64,000 bases of DNA. It comes from Ctenosaura bakeri. Taxonomy: Eukaryota; Chordata; Lepidosauria; Squamata; Iguanidae. Each line of letters opens with the position of its first letter. The stretch's first letter is position 1. The position numbers and the translations under genes were made by a program. Of the stretch, positions 50,607 to 62,036 are shown one piece after another. A model generated the notes under the pieces. That model saw only the letters and a program-made list of their open reading frames with translations, was not told where the DNA came from and did no database searches. The stretch lies in the NCBI GenBank assembly GCA_948474755.1, contig CAOLHI010001485.1, positions 1-64,000 on the forward strand, read 5' to 3'.

Positions 50607-52302
50607 AACCTAAGGCAGGAGTAGGAATTGTACCACTCCCCGTATGTCAGACTGGAAATCATAGCAGTCCTATATAGCCAGTGGTGAGGAATGCTGGGAG
50701 CTGCAGTCCAACAACATCTGAAGGTCCACATGATTCTCAGTGCTATCCAAGGGGTAAATCCAGTTGTTAGTCTCAACTAGACTAGGTATATTGAATCAAT
50801 GAAACTGACATAAATGTTGCCTTACCAAGTCCTCCTTGGTGCAGTGAGGCTACTTTCTTTGACTCAGACAATTAGATGTTGCCTTAAAAGTTTTGCATTA
50901 CAGTTAGAATTGCCAGAATAAAAACTAGAAAGGTACCTGGAAAGGGAACTTCAGCAGGTCTTGCTTGTTATCTGGCTGTGTATACTTTAAAAGTATAGGA
51001 GTTGTCTACTCCAACCATGAGTACAATCCTCACTCAAGTTATTCATAAATACATGAATGTAGTATGCAAGACTATTCAAAAGTACATTCAACTGTGTCCG
51101 ATGGATCTTGTTCTTTGCTTAAGTGTATTTAGGATCATAGAGTTGTTTTCATTACAAGAGTCTTAGAGAATATCTACACTGCCTAGATATTGTGATTTGA
51201 TACTGCTTTAACTGCAATAGTTCAGTCATATGGAATCCTGGGATTTGCAGTTTGAGGAACTTAGAATTCCTTACTAGCTTCCTCTGTTGTACTCACTTGA
51301 ACCAAAGGGTGACAGCACAAATTTTTGGATGCTATCCACTGGGAAGACATCCTGTTTAAACCTAGTTGAATGAAATGAGAGTTGCATAAGAAGACGGAAT
51401 ACCAAACAACTCATACATATGAGATAAACAATGTGTTAGTGATGCAATGGAGACAGCACTGCAGATGATGGCATATTTTCCTCCAAAAGTCAAGACTGTA
51501 TTTTTGTACAGTTCCTAACAGTTTGTGCAGGAGATTTTCTTGGAGAAATATGTGTAAAGACTCTACAATGTTTCTCTAGTGAATACCTGAAGACTTTAAG
51601 ATCTTGGGTATCTGTCCTTCACAGATCTTTTCTAAATACTGATTGTATTTATTGGATTATATACTACTGACTTCCCAAATTAGTACTCAGCAGGGCTCAC
51701 AATAAGATTAAAAAATACAGCTAAAATACAAATTTACACATTGAAACATAAGTCATTTTAAAAAATAAAAACAAATCAATTAAAAATTACACAAACTATA
51801 AGTAACATCTAGGCATTGGGTTGAATCTAGACTTAGTCATACTTACAGTAGACCACTGAAATTAATGACAATGCTAAACCCCACTAATTTCAATTGAAGT
51901 ACTCCAAATATTACACATAAGTCAGAATCCACTTAAAGACATCCATATGCATAAGTGTCCTTATGAGACAGAATCTCTCTCTATCTTTTTTTTTAATCCT
52001 ACAGGGGTTGGTATTCCCTTCCTACCTTCCAAAGTCCTGTAGAGCAGTCCCACTGTATAGTAAAGAGCAAGACCTGCTCTTTACCATAAAACTGTGAAGC
52101 CACTTCACATAGCTATTTTGTGCTTCACAGCAAGCAAGCAAGCAGGATTGGAGAATCTTCTGGCTACCGCCCCATAGTCAGATGTACAATGATGACATCA
52201 GCACTGAGATCTGCATGGTTCCTACAGGGGTTTCAGCACTTCTGTAAGAACTGTATATCTGGCTAAATAGCCAGAGGTTTCTCCATCTTGCCTGCTCACT
52301 GT

Positions 52303-52397
52303 GGCCATTTCCACACTAGCCTGTTACAGCGCTATGATTCCACTTGCAACATCCTATGGAATCCTGGGGTTTGCAGTTTCGGGAGGGGCCAGCCGGG
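52303..52397. repeat. Harbinger-like MITE, left half only
   Basis: GGCCATTTCCACACTAGCC through GGGAGGGGCCAGCCGG, where it stops. The right arm is absent; a GTT-rich tract and BovB-like sequence begin soon after. Confidence 0.6.
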
Positions 52398-52439
52398 TTA
52401 CTAAATCTAGACAACTGTTTCATATTCACAAAGAGATTA

Positions 52440-54020
52440 TTGCTATGGTCATTGTTGTTGTTGTTTTTGTTGTTGTTAACTGCTGTCAAGCTGAGTTCAA
52501 CTTATGGTGACCTATGGATGAAAGATCTGTAAGTCATCCTATCAGCAATCACCCTGCTCAGGTCTTGCAGATTTAGGGATCTGTCTTCCTAGACTGAGTC
52601 TATGCATCTGTAATGCAGTCTTCCTCATTTCCTACTGCCTTTTAGCTTATCAGGCGTTACTATCTTTTTTGGTGAGTCATGCTTTCCCATAATACGGCCA
52701 AGTATGACAGCCTCAGTTTAGTCATCTTGGCTTCTAGGAAGAGTTCAGGTTTGATTCACTCTAGGACCCATTCATTTTTCTTTTTAGCAGTCTAGAGTAT
52801 CCGTTGAACTCTTCTCCAGCACCACATTGATTTTCTTCCTATCACCTTTCTTCATTATTCAGCTTTCACAACCATACATAAAATTTGGAAATACTATGAC
52901 ATGGACAATCCTAACTTTAGTGATCAGTGATACACCTTTACACTTGAGGAGCTTGCCTGTTCTTTCATAGCTTTCTTTCCAAGTTCTAGTCTTCTGATTT
53001 CTTGACTGCTGTCTCCACACTGATATGGAAAATCTTGAAATATTTCAATGTCTTCATCGTCTGCTTTAAGGCTATGCATATCATCAGTGGTCATTGTTTT
53101 TGTTTTCTTAATGTTCAACTGTAAACCTGCCTTTTCACTTTCTGCCTTGAGTTTCTTCAGTAATCATTCCGGATCTTTGCTATTTTCTACTAGTAGTATT
53201 GTGTCATCTACATATCTTAAATTGTTGATGTTCCTTCCTCCAATTTTCATGCTTCCTTCTTCCAAGTCTAATCCTGCTATACATATGATATGTTCAGCAT
53301 ACCAAGTGAAACAGATAAGGTGATAAAATACATTCTTGCCTGACCCCGCTTGCCAGTAGGAAACCATTTTGTTTTTCAGTATTTGGTCATAATAGTAGCC
53401 TCTTGTCCTGCATACAGGTTACACATCAGGACAATCAAAGGTTGTGATACACCCATTTATTTAAGAGCAATCAATAGTTTTTCATGACATAGTTTCTCAC
53501 AACTGAAGGCTTTGCTATAATCCATGAAGCACAAGCTGATTTTCTTTTGATTTTTTTTGTGTGTGTTCTATTATCCAATGTATATTTGCAATATGATCTC
53601 TTATGCCTTTTTCCTGAACCCAGCTTGGACATCTGGCATTTTTTAGCTCCATATTTGGGAGAAGTCTTTGTTGTAGAATTTTGAGCATCCCTTTGCTTGC
53701 GTGGGAAATTATTTCAATGGTTTTGTGGTTACTAGTGTCCCCTTTCTTGGTGACCGGAGTGTATATTTAGAGTTCCCAGTCTCCCAGGCCCATTCTTTTC
53801 TTTTGCATATTTGTTTACAAATTTTGGTTAGAACTAGGCAAGCTTCTGTTTCTGTAGCTTGAAGCAGTAATATTGATATGCCATATGTACTTGGTTATTT
53901 ATTTCTCCCAAGTGCTCTGAGTGCAGTTTTCACTTCACTTTCTAAAATTGTAGGTTCATCTTCATGTAGTTCTTCCTTGAATGAATCTGTCAACCTTTCA
54001 TCTCTCATATAAATTACCAG
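52440..54020 (-). pseudogene. BovB/RTE LINE remnant, second copy
   Basis: Antisense. GGRNINNLRYVDDTILLVEN with the catalytic Tyr-x-Asp-Asp at 53203-53214, then MTTDDMHSLKADDEDIEIFQ and ELGKKAMKEQ further toward the 3' end. The 3' terminus (52440-52520) is GTTGTTGTT-rich followed by TCAACTTATGGTGACCTATG, matching the tails of the tRNA-SINEs here. Frame broken in several places. Confidence 0.75.
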
Positions 54021-54631
54021 GCATCAGCTGTACACAGAGGAGGAGGTCCATTCTGAAGGCAATCTGAGCACACTTGAATGACATTTCTGTTGGGTTGGTG
54101 GGAATTGGCAAGGAGAAGTTACTTAGTTAAATTTACCGAACTAAGTAGCTGATCAACAGACAATATCATGAGATGACAGACAGGCAGCCTGCTAAATGTT
54201 ATGGCTAACGTGGGGAGATTAGACACTGCCCAGCAACACTTCCAGTGCGATTCTTTACATGTCCACTCAGACATAAGTCCTTTTGGGTTAAGTGGAGCTC
54301 ACTCCCAAGCAAGTGGGTGCAGAATTAGAGCAGAGATAGGAATTTCATGGCCCTGAAGATGTCAAACTTCAACTTCCAACTTTTCTTGCCCTTGGCTATG
54401 CTGGCTAGAACAGTTAAGAGCTGTAATTCAGCAATACTTTCAGGGCCACATAATTCCCATCCTTGAATTATAGCCTCAGGGTGAAAACAACAATGCATCC
54501 CATGCCACCTCAAAAAATAAACAAACAACAGATTCATGAGTATTAATAAGTAATAATAATTTGTGAAGTATTATAAATGTTACTTATTTTCACCATATGT
54601 GGGGTGTGGACCTGGTTAATTCCATGCCATA

Positions 54632-54786
54632 GGCCATTTCTGTACTAGATTGTTATAGCACTATGATTCCACTTTTAACATCCTACGGAATCCTTAGGTT
54701 TGTAGTTTAGGGAAGGGCTTTTGAGGATTCCATAGGATGTTGAAAGTGGAATAATAGCGCTATAACAATCTAGTGTGGAAATAGCC
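54632..54786. repeat. Harbinger-like MITE with ATA duplication
   Basis: 155 bp, GGCCATTTCTGTACTAGAT to ATCTAGTGTGGAAATAGCC, with ATA at 54629-54631 and 54787-54789. Centre shortened. Confidence 0.75.
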
Positions 54787-54825
54787 ATAGACAAAGCCCA
54801 TTACTGAATATTTTGGACATTCTAA

Positions 54826-55023
54826 GCCAACCTTTCTCAGCCTTTTTACCCTGGAAAATCATTTCCCTGGGACCTGAAATACTTTTCAGGTCGCAGGGAA
54901 CCCCTGCATTAAAATGATTACATCTCACATGTTTAGTCTTCTTTTCAATCACAATCGCTTGCAGAAACCCTAGCAAACTCTCACAGAAACCTAAGGTCCC
55001 TGTGATCCCTGATTAAGAAACCC
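54826..55023. mobile_element. hAT-type short MITE
   Basis: 198 bp with an exact 8-bp flank CATTCTAA at 54818-54825 and 55024-55031. Ends GCCAACCTTTCTCAGCC and (reverse complement) GGGTTTCTTAATCAGGG are imperfect inverted repeats, and the interior contains AACCCCTGCATT. Confidence 0.65.
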
Positions 55024-56574
55024 CATTCTAAACAGATGGTAGAAGATAGAAGGAAGTATTGCACTAAACTGAGCAGTGATGCTTTTATCTAGCATGTTAG
55101 TACAAAGTTTTCAGATAAATGAAACTGCAAAGAAAACTAGCCAGAAAACTGGTGAACAATACAAAGTGTGACATGGGGGGGGGGATATGAGAAAAAAGGA
55201 AAGTGAAACGCATAAAATTGTGGCAGTATCACATTCTCACAGTCAGTTTTGCTAGCATAGGCTGAAATGTTTGACACTACTTTACCTTTGGGCAGATACC
55301 AGCAGAAGTAAAAAAGCTGATATTCAGACATTTGATCTTTGTATTTAGCAAGCAGTACATAGGGGTGGACACAACTCTGCTGGTTGTGTTAAGGAATGTC
55401 TTTTACTAAAGACAGGTTTAAGGCTATCTTTTAAATAAGGTCTTGAGAAGAGCAGAAAGCAGATTATGAATTTTTTTTGAAGAAAAGTTAAGTAGAAGTA
55501 TATTCTTCCTTTCTTCTTTTAGCTTCTTAGAAGAAATACTTTCCATATATTGTATACTTTTTCAAGATTTTATTTTCCATAGAAAACACTGTTCTTTCCA
55601 AATCAATATTACCTAGTGGCAAATAAAACTACATGGGGGGGGAGCAGGATTGTTTTGTCTGCTTTATCAAAAATGCCTTATTTTCTGGACTCAAGATAAG
55701 ATGTTTCTAATTGTGCCTGGTCTGGGAGTCATCCCAAAAAAAAAAAATTAATTTCCCAGAGCTTTGATAGAAGGATCTCGATTTGCTTCCGTACAGCAAT
55801 TCTTGTGTCACCTTGTTCTGTATTGTGCACACAAGAGCAGTGATTAAACACCAAAATGTGCTTAATACATTGGTCATTCTTTATTTGAATTCATTTGTGC
55901 AGGAAAGTTGATCTAGAATTAATATAAAATTCAAATGAACTCCATTGCAAAGACTAATTTAAAAACAGTAGTGACAAAACTTTATCATTCTATAAGTGCC
56001 TTATTTTCTAAACCAGTGTTTCCCAAGCTGTCTAGCAGGGTTTTTTCCCCAGTATACCAGCAGCAATTTTTGTGCCTGTTGGCTAGAATTGTTTCTTTCT
56101 TTACTGGGAACTCACCAGGGACTGGCAACTGATGGTTTCTGGACCAGTCCTGGTTCCAAAACCACTTCTTTGAGTAGTCTTGTTCTGATAAAAATACAGC
56201 TATCGGCCATCCAAAGCTAAGATACCTTAGCAATTAGGGGGACATGGTTTTAAATGCAGAGTATTTGTGTTAGCGGCTGTCAAAATAAAACTGGAGAGTT
56301 TGTCTTTGGGGGCAGTATGGGAATCAGTAAAGATATATGATCTTGTGAATGTCACTTGAAGATGGAAACACCTCAGTCTCTGTGAAGGGTGTTTTACTGG
56401 TTAAGGGGCATTACAGTGTAAGGTGTCAATCACAATGCATAGATACTCTACACTGATGCTGTGCTTGACACAAAATCCCCCTCTTCCTCAACTTTTGTCT
56501 TTAACAAAAATTGGACCACGTACACACCAACAATCTCTGTTGAAAAGATTCTTCTCTGCCCACACTATGGAATA

Positions 56575-56815
56575 CAGTTGGCCTTCCATATCCATGGATT
56601 CTGTATCTATAGATTCAACAAAGCATGGCTTGAAAATATTCACCCTCCCCCCAAAATTCCAAAAATCAAACTTTAATTTTGCAATTTTATATAAGGGATG
56701 CCATTTTACTACTCCATTGTACATAGTGTGGCTTGAGCATCCACACATTTTAGTATCCACAGGGGGTCCTAGAACCAAACTCTAACAGATCCCGAGCACC
56801 TACTGTACTGAAGAT
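56575..56815. mobile_element. Tc1/mariner-like MITE, second family
   Basis: TA-flanked (56573-56574, 56816-56817). The left end CAGTTGGCCTTCCATATCCA and the interior GGGGGTCCTAGAACCAA resemble the Tigger-derived MITEs of vertebrates. The right end (reverse complement) is CAGTAGGTGCTCGGGA. Confidence 0.55.
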
Positions 56816-56824
56816 GGACTTGAG

Positions 56825-57035
56825 ACGTGGTGCGATTATTCCTCTTTAACTGCCATAGTTCCATCTTCTAGGATCCTGGGGCTTGTAGATCAGCAAGCCC
56901 CTCGAGTTTTTCTGGCTGAGAATACCGTACTAAATGTCTCTTCCAAAACTACCAGTCCCAGGATTCTGTGGGACAGAACCATGGCAGTTAAAGTGGAATA
57001 ATAGAACTATAATTCTGTAGTGTGAACGGGCCCCA
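56825..57035. repeat. Palindromic MITE, ATGGCAGTTAAAG variant
   Basis: Contains TTTAACTGCCATAGTTCCAT at the left and ACCATGGCAGTTAAAGTGGA at the right, with a GATCCTGGGGCTTGTAG core. Confidence 0.55.
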
Positions 57036-57683
57036 GATTGCACACCACGGAACAGGAAACATTCTGCCAACGTCCTACTCAGAGTTCCTGTGTGATCAGG
57101 GAGGGTCACATTAAAGTGTCGTGTTTTTTTTAAAAATTTCATTTCTGGGAAGTCAGTTTAAATGTTCTTCCTTGAATGCCAAAAGTGCAATCAGGGAAGA
57201 ACATTTGTTTTCCAGGTGCAAAACAACTGCTTTCCACTCTGACTATTCTCTTTTCTTTCTTTCTCTTTTTCTTTCTTTTTTTAAAACCACTATTTCATGA
57301 ACAGAAATTGGAAGCATCCTTCTCTTTCTACTATATCTCCCAGAATCCCCTAGCTAGCCTTGGTATTGGCAATCCTCGTTAGGGTTCCTATGAGCTGTAG
57401 TCCAAAACAAGGAACTGCTTAAACATTTGTTGATTTTTCACGATCAAAATGTATTTAAAGGTGGAGGGAGGACCATGCAGTTGTAAAAAAAAAAAAAAAT
57501 GACCCACCTTCCTGCGACTTCTGAAAGAAGGGAAAAACAAGTGGCCCATGGCTGTTGGCCATGCCGGGAGGTACTGGGGGTTGTCATTCCCCCAAACCTC
57601 TCTTTGCCAAGCTCTGGGAAAGAGTCAAGTCAGCTTTAATGTAGACACGAAACACTCCTACCCGCTATCACTTAGCTCACTTA

Positions 57684-57838
57684 GGCCATCTCCGCACTAG
57701 ACTGCTATAGCGCTATGATTCCACTTTGAACATCCTACGGAATCCTCCAAGGCCCCTCCCTAAACTGCAAACCCCAGCATCCCATAGGATGTTGGAAGTG
57801 GGATCATGGCGCGCTAACAGTCTCGTGCGGAGGTGGCC
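57684..57838. repeat. Harbinger-like MITE abutting the CpG island
   Basis: 155 bp, GGCCATCTCCGCACTAGAC to GTCTCGTGCGGAGGTGGCC. Its right end runs directly into the CpG-rich promoter. The arms carry several CpGs (GTGCGG, GGCGCGCTA) that other copies lack, so it may be protected from methylation along with the island. Left flank TTA, right flank not matching. Confidence 0.7.
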
Positions 57839-57839
57839 C

Positions 57840-58084
57840 GGGTTTACGCTAAACCCGTGGGGACAGACGGGGAGCGCGAAGGAACCGGGAGGGGCGGGGA
57901 GAGGAGAGGAAAGGGGGACGTGGCTGCCGCGGCTCAGCAGGCGGGAATTACCCCCGCGGCGCGCTCTCGCTCTCGCTCGCCTTGGCTCGTCGCTCACGTC
58001 GGGTCCCCCTGCGCTCGCTCTCCGCCCGGCCACCTGCGAGCGGCTGGGGAAGGGAGCCAGAGCCTGGAGCGGCAGGGAAGCCGG
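57840..58084 (+). promoter_or_regulatory. CpG island promoter and probable non-coding exon 1, candidate IL12RB2
   Basis: Sharp rise in GC and CpG against AT-rich surroundings, with a GC box (GGGGCGGGGA, 57891-57900), further CG-rich runs such as CCGCGGCGCGCTC around 57952, and no TATA box. The segment ends at a consensus splice donor, CCGG|GTGAGT, with the intron starting at 58085. This is the look of a housekeeping-type promoter plus a 5' untranslated first exon. In human and other amniotes IL12RB2 lies next downstream of IL23R on the same strand and has a non-coding first exon, so it is the best candidate. No IL12RB2 coding sequence is in the window, so the name is an inference. A Harbinger-like MITE abuts the island on its upstream side. 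Confidence 0.55.
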
Positions 58085-58296
58085 GTGAGTGGCATCACTG
58101 TCGGGAGGGAATGTTTTTCTCCTTGCTTGTAAATGGGGGATCGGGCGGGGGCGGGGAGTCTCTTCGGCGTGGCGGGGACCAACCCGGCGACCTTCGCTTT
58201 GTGCGTTAAACTGTATTTCTGTTCGAGGAGCATGGGTGTGCGTGTCCTCTGCCTTTAAGTCCTTTGCACTCTGGTGACCCTAAGGCGAAGGTGCCC

Positions 58297-58715
58297 TAAG
58301 GGCACCAGATCCTGTCTGAACTTGGAAGCTAAGCAGGGCTGGCCCTGGTTAGTACACGGATGGGAGACCGCCAACCAATACCGGCAGTCGTGGGATATAT
58401 TTCAGAGGGAAAAAAGGGCAATGCCGCCTCTCAGTATCCCTTGCCTAAGTAAACACTATGGCCATTTCTGCACTAAACTGTTATAGTGCTATTATTCCAC
58501 TTTCAATCTCCTATGGAATGCTGGGATTTGCAGTTTAGGGAGGGTCATTTAGAATTCTCAGCCAGAGAGCTCATTGGCCTCAGTAAACCACAAACCCCAG
58601 AATTCCAGAGGAGGTTGAAAGCGGAATAATAGCACTATAACAGTATAGTGCAGAAATGACCTATGAAATGCATGTGGACAGGCAACTTGAAGGCACATTA
58701 CACACACAAAACAAA
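58297..58715 (+). repeat. 5S rRNA-derived SINE, split by a MITE
   Basis: The head is 5S rRNA-like: GGAAGCTAAGCAGGGCTGG, CTGGTTAGTACACGGATGGG and GAGACCGCC carry the internal 5S promoter. The body has GCCTCTCAGTATCCCTTGCC; after the MITE at 58460-58661 it resumes GAAATGCATGTGGACAGGCA and ends in ACACACAC. It lies in the presumed first intron of the downstream gene. Not a functional 5S gene. Confidence 0.75.
58460..58661. repeat. Harbinger-like MITE inserted in a 5S-SINE, TAT duplication
   Basis: 202 bp. TAT at 58457-58459 and 58662-58664. The host 5S-SINE reads AAACACTAT before and TATGAAATGCATG after, so removing the element and one TAT restores the SINE. This is the clearest proof of the 3-bp duplication and of the element's edges. 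Confidence 0.8.
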
Positions 58716-58724
58716 CTTATCATA

Positions 58725-58887
58725 GGGTTCTTTTGGCAAGATTTCTTTGGAGGAGCTTTGCCCTTGCTTTCCTCTGAGGCTGAGAGAGAGTGTCACCTGC
58801 CCAGTGTCACTCAGTGGGTTTACTTGTCTGAGCAGAGATTTGAATCCTGTGCTCTAAAGCAACACCCAAACCACTAAACTACACTGG
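58725..58887 (-). repeat. tRNA-derived SINE, 5' part
   Basis: AGGCTGAGAGAGAGTGTCAC, CACTCAGTGGGTTTAC and the head AAACCACTAAACTACACTGG. Followed directly by a Harbinger-like MITE. Confidence 0.7.
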
Positions 58888-59067
58888 GGCCATTTCCGCA
58901 CTAGCCTGTTATAGTGCGATGATTCCACTTTTAACATCCTCTGGAATCCTGGGGTTTGCAGTTTTGGGAGGGGCCAGCCGGCCCCTCCCAAAACTGCAAA
59001 CCCCAGGATTCCAGAGGATGTTGAACGTGGAATCATCGCGCTATAACAGGCTAGTGCGGAAATGGCC
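58888..59067. repeat. Harbinger-like MITE, near-perfect palindrome
   Basis: 180 bp. The two 90-bp arms are almost fully complementary around GGGCCAGCCGGCCCC. It sits at the tRNA-derived end of an inverted SINE (58725-58887, ending CTACACTGG). Near identity of the arms suggests one of the younger copies. Confidence 0.75.
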
Positions 59068-61730
59068 CTGGATCTCTCGAGAAGGATAGTAAGGGCTAAT
59101 GTTTCAGACATGCAATATCGTTCAAGAAGTCCTTTGCTGCTACTCTACCACCATGGAGAGTGAAAGGAGACCAGGAATGCAGGGAGGTGTGGAGGGGAAA
59201 AACAGAGATAAGGTAAGAGAACTGGTGTAGTTGACATTGCCCCCCCAAACAAGAATTCTGCCCCCTGAAATTTCCCTTCAGTCTCAAAATCCTAACATTA
59301 CACTGAAAAGCCATTACCTCCAGAACTCTGATGTTTGCGCCTTCTGTTTCATTGGGAGGGGGCAGTGCTCTCATTTTGCTCCCCTGGGTAAGGAGCAGTC
59401 ATTTATTTATTTATTTATTAAAATAGTTATATCCTGCCCTACATTGTGGGATCTCAGAGTACTGTCCAAGCAGAAAACATATAAGCAGTTTAAAAACAAA
59501 TGTCAAGCTAGACATATTAAACAGTGTAGCGGATTAAAACAGCTTGGAAGGTTTAAAGCAGTGAAAGACCAGGGACATGTAAGTTTTGGGAGAAAACAAA
59601 GTAAGCCTTAAAGGTTTGAGAAAAAGCCATGTTTTGGCTTTGTGCCACAAAGAAGCCAATCAGACTTCCATATACCGCTGGCTGTGATGCTATCAGGACA
59701 CAAATCTGAGGCAGATATCCAGTATCTTCTCAGCAAAAAAAGCAGGTGGTTTCCTAAATGCAATAGGGCGGATTTCCCACATGTTGATATAAGCAAAATA
59801 ATATGCCCTACCTTCTGAAGAGGAAGGGGGATGTCCAGAGTCTAATAATATCCAAGAACAATACTGTCCAAAAATTCAAGACCCACTTGATCAACAAACT
59901 CAAAAATGAATGAAACACACTACACATTTTGTAGTGCTGTGGTTCCACTTTGGCATGGGTGCATTCTGTTAAATCCTGTGGTTTTGTACTTTGGTGGCAT
60001 GTGGGAACACTCTGGCTGAGAACTCTAAATGCCGCTTCCTGAACTTCCTGTAAATCTCAGGATTCCATAGGATGGAATCATGGCAGTTAAAGTGGAATCA
60101 TAGTGCTATAATTAAGCAGTTTGAATGGACACACAGTGAGTTCATGGTAAATACTTAGTGAGGAAGCAACCTGCAGATGCTTCCAGATGACAGCTTGGAA
60201 CAGTTACCATTTTGCTCCTGCGGTCTGGAAGAACGTGAAAGTTGTAGTCATTGGAAAATATGTTTTCCAAGTTCTGTTCCAAGTAGGGTTTTTTTTTTTA
60301 ATTAAGGGAAAGCAAATGGTGAAAAATACAAAAGGGCTGTTGACTGAAAATCGTATTCTAATGTGGACTACACTTAAAAATTTATGGCTGGCCTGATAGG
60401 GTTTCAAAGTAAAAGCCGCATCTGAAAATAATTTGAAGAAAAAACTGAAGGAGGAGATGGCAAAGCAGTAATTTTTAATCTCCCAGAGTTTCTTTTCAAC
60501 AATAATTTTTCATGTAAACCTCAGATAATGCCAGCTCTCTTCAGCAATTCATTTCCACAAAACCTGAGTGTGGGATTAGCCTGCTGTAGTAAATAGTTTG
60601 TTGTGCTACCAACCTTTTTTTTAAAGTGACAATTATTTTGTTAAGGTTATTTGTGGGGGTGGAATAAAATAACAATGTGATTATATAGCTTGCAAAAATA
60701 AAATGGATTTAAGAATCTGCATACATTACAGAGCATAGTTTTTCAAGAACTTTCAGAGTTTTTTTTTTAAAAAATAAGCAGTTGATCAACTGTCAGGACA
60801 TTGATGTGAAGGTGTGTAGATTTTGTGGTCTACACCATTTTACATAAGTGAGGACAAGTGTCAAACCACTTCTTATTGTTAAATAAAACTTGTAAACAGT
60901 TAATAAATTGTGTAGGACATGGGGAGAGAGAACATGGAACGAAAACCTGTTAGCATAACACAGTCACTATATAAACACTATCCATTCTGCACCAGTCACA
61001 ATTAGAATATGTCAGCTAGAGGAAAAGCTATTATTTCTGGAGTCAAAATATTGCCATCTGAGTGCTACAAATAAGTGTGATACCTCATAACAGAAGCTTA
61101 ACCTTGACTAAAGTGGGTAAAAACTGGGTTGGTAAAACAAACATTTGACAAAGTCCAGTGCAATCACAGAGATGGGAAAGTGGTTCTAGGGAAGTGTCTT
61201 GGTGCAAAAGACTCAGAAATAGATGTATGAGTTAAAAATTGTCAAGATGGCGGTAATTTGGGTATAATGGCTACAAGAAAAAAAATCATTCTAATGGCAC
61301 AGAAGATGTGATTACTATGGCACAATGGCAGGGGGCTTTAATGTGATAAATTGATACAGATAGGACTTTAGGCTTAAGTGGTTGTTTGTGTGTATGTATC
61401 TCTCTCTCTCTGTTTGTGTGTATAGTTATTTGAACCTAAATAGTTCATGGAGGATCAATGTAAGTCGTAGACACACGTATGCAGTTGAATGGATCTCTTC
61501 TCCTTTTCTTCCTTCCTCTCTCTTTTCTTTTTTCTTCATTTTCTGTCCTGACTTGTTCTACAGAGTATTTTGTTCAAGTGTTTAATCCAGGGATTGCTTG
61601 ATGTTTTTAAGATTAGAATAGTATGTAATCTGGAATCTGATGAAGAATCTGCATGACTGAAAATGTCCTCCTTCTCAGAAAATAAACACAACAAAAAACT
61701 CACATGGGCGGTGATTTTCAAAAGCTCAGA
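59068..61730. other. Presumed intron 1 of the downstream gene, repeat-poor
   Basis: Apart from a TTTA-tailed repeat at 59401-59560, one diverged palindrome (59915-60130) and a short TC/TG run near 61399, I see no exon, RNA gene or element up to the DIRS boundary at 61731. Confidence 0.5.
59915..60130. repeat. Palindromic MITE, ATGGCAGTTAAAG variant, diverged
   Basis: The right half is well kept (GGATTCCATAGGATGGAATC, then ATGGCAGTTAAAGTGGAATC); the left half (TTGTAGTGCTGTGGTTCCAC) is diverged. Confidence 0.5.
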
Positions 61731-61790
61731 AAGAACAGGTTGCTTACCTGTAACTGTGGTTCTTCGAGTGGTCATCTGTGCCATCATACA
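61731..61790 (+). repeat. DIRS terminal inverted repeat, outer arm
   Basis: Starts AAGAACAGGTTGCTTACCTG and is the exact reverse complement of 61977-62036. It is the outermost recognisable element sequence, so the insertion boundary is placed here. No target duplication can be tested because the other end is outside the window. Confidence 0.85.
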
Positions 61791-61976
61791 CTAGGAGGAG
61801 CTTTAGCGCCTGCGCGGTAGCGTTCGGAAACTTCTAGAGCTTGTTCGCTTGGCGGGAACCCCTCCCCCACGCCGGTACTGCGCATGCTCCTCCCGCCGAG
61901 CAACGGTCTCTCCTCAGTTCTGTCGTCCGCCGTAGAACCTACAGGGACCTGAGAAAGAGGGGAGGAAGGGCGGGTG

Positions 61977-62036
61977 TGTATGATGGCACAGATGACCACT
62001 CGAAGAACCACAGTTACAGGTAAGCAACCTGTTCTT
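61977..62036 (-). repeat. DIRS inverted repeat, inner arm
   Basis: Perfect 60-bp inverted copy of 61731-61790, with a 186-bp spacer between the arms. Immediately after it, 62037-62081 is a diverged direct copy of 61760-61803 (both contain CATACACTAGGAG). DIRS elements carry an internal complementary region matching their termini, thought to template circle closure; this cluster fits that role, though exact assignment needs the full element. Confidence 0.75.

Larger units (their letters stand above)
46272..57683. other. IL23R 3' UTR and intergenic region
   Basis: Starts with the 3' UTR, whose end I could not place. Repeats listed separately take up much of the rest. 49830-50410, 50620-52290 and 55030-56570 show no gene; 51180-51275 is a fragment of the ATGGCAGTTAAAG palindrome, and 56015-56050 (CAGTGTTTCCCAAGCTGTC) looks like a hAT terminus. 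Confidence 0.55.

Noticed and set aside
57713..58233. Open frames of up to 120 codons in the CpG island
   Set aside because: Arg/Gly/Pro/Ala-rich on both strands, as expected by chance in CpG-rich DNA. The segment ends in a splice donor and is better read as untranslated exon.
58297..58400. A 5S rRNA gene
   Set aside because: Only the internal part resembles 5S; several conserved positions are changed and it is fused to a SINE body found without the 5S head elsewhere.
61399..61425. CRISPR-like or other regular array
   Set aside because: Only simple TC/TG microsatellite; no spaced repeats anywhere in the window.
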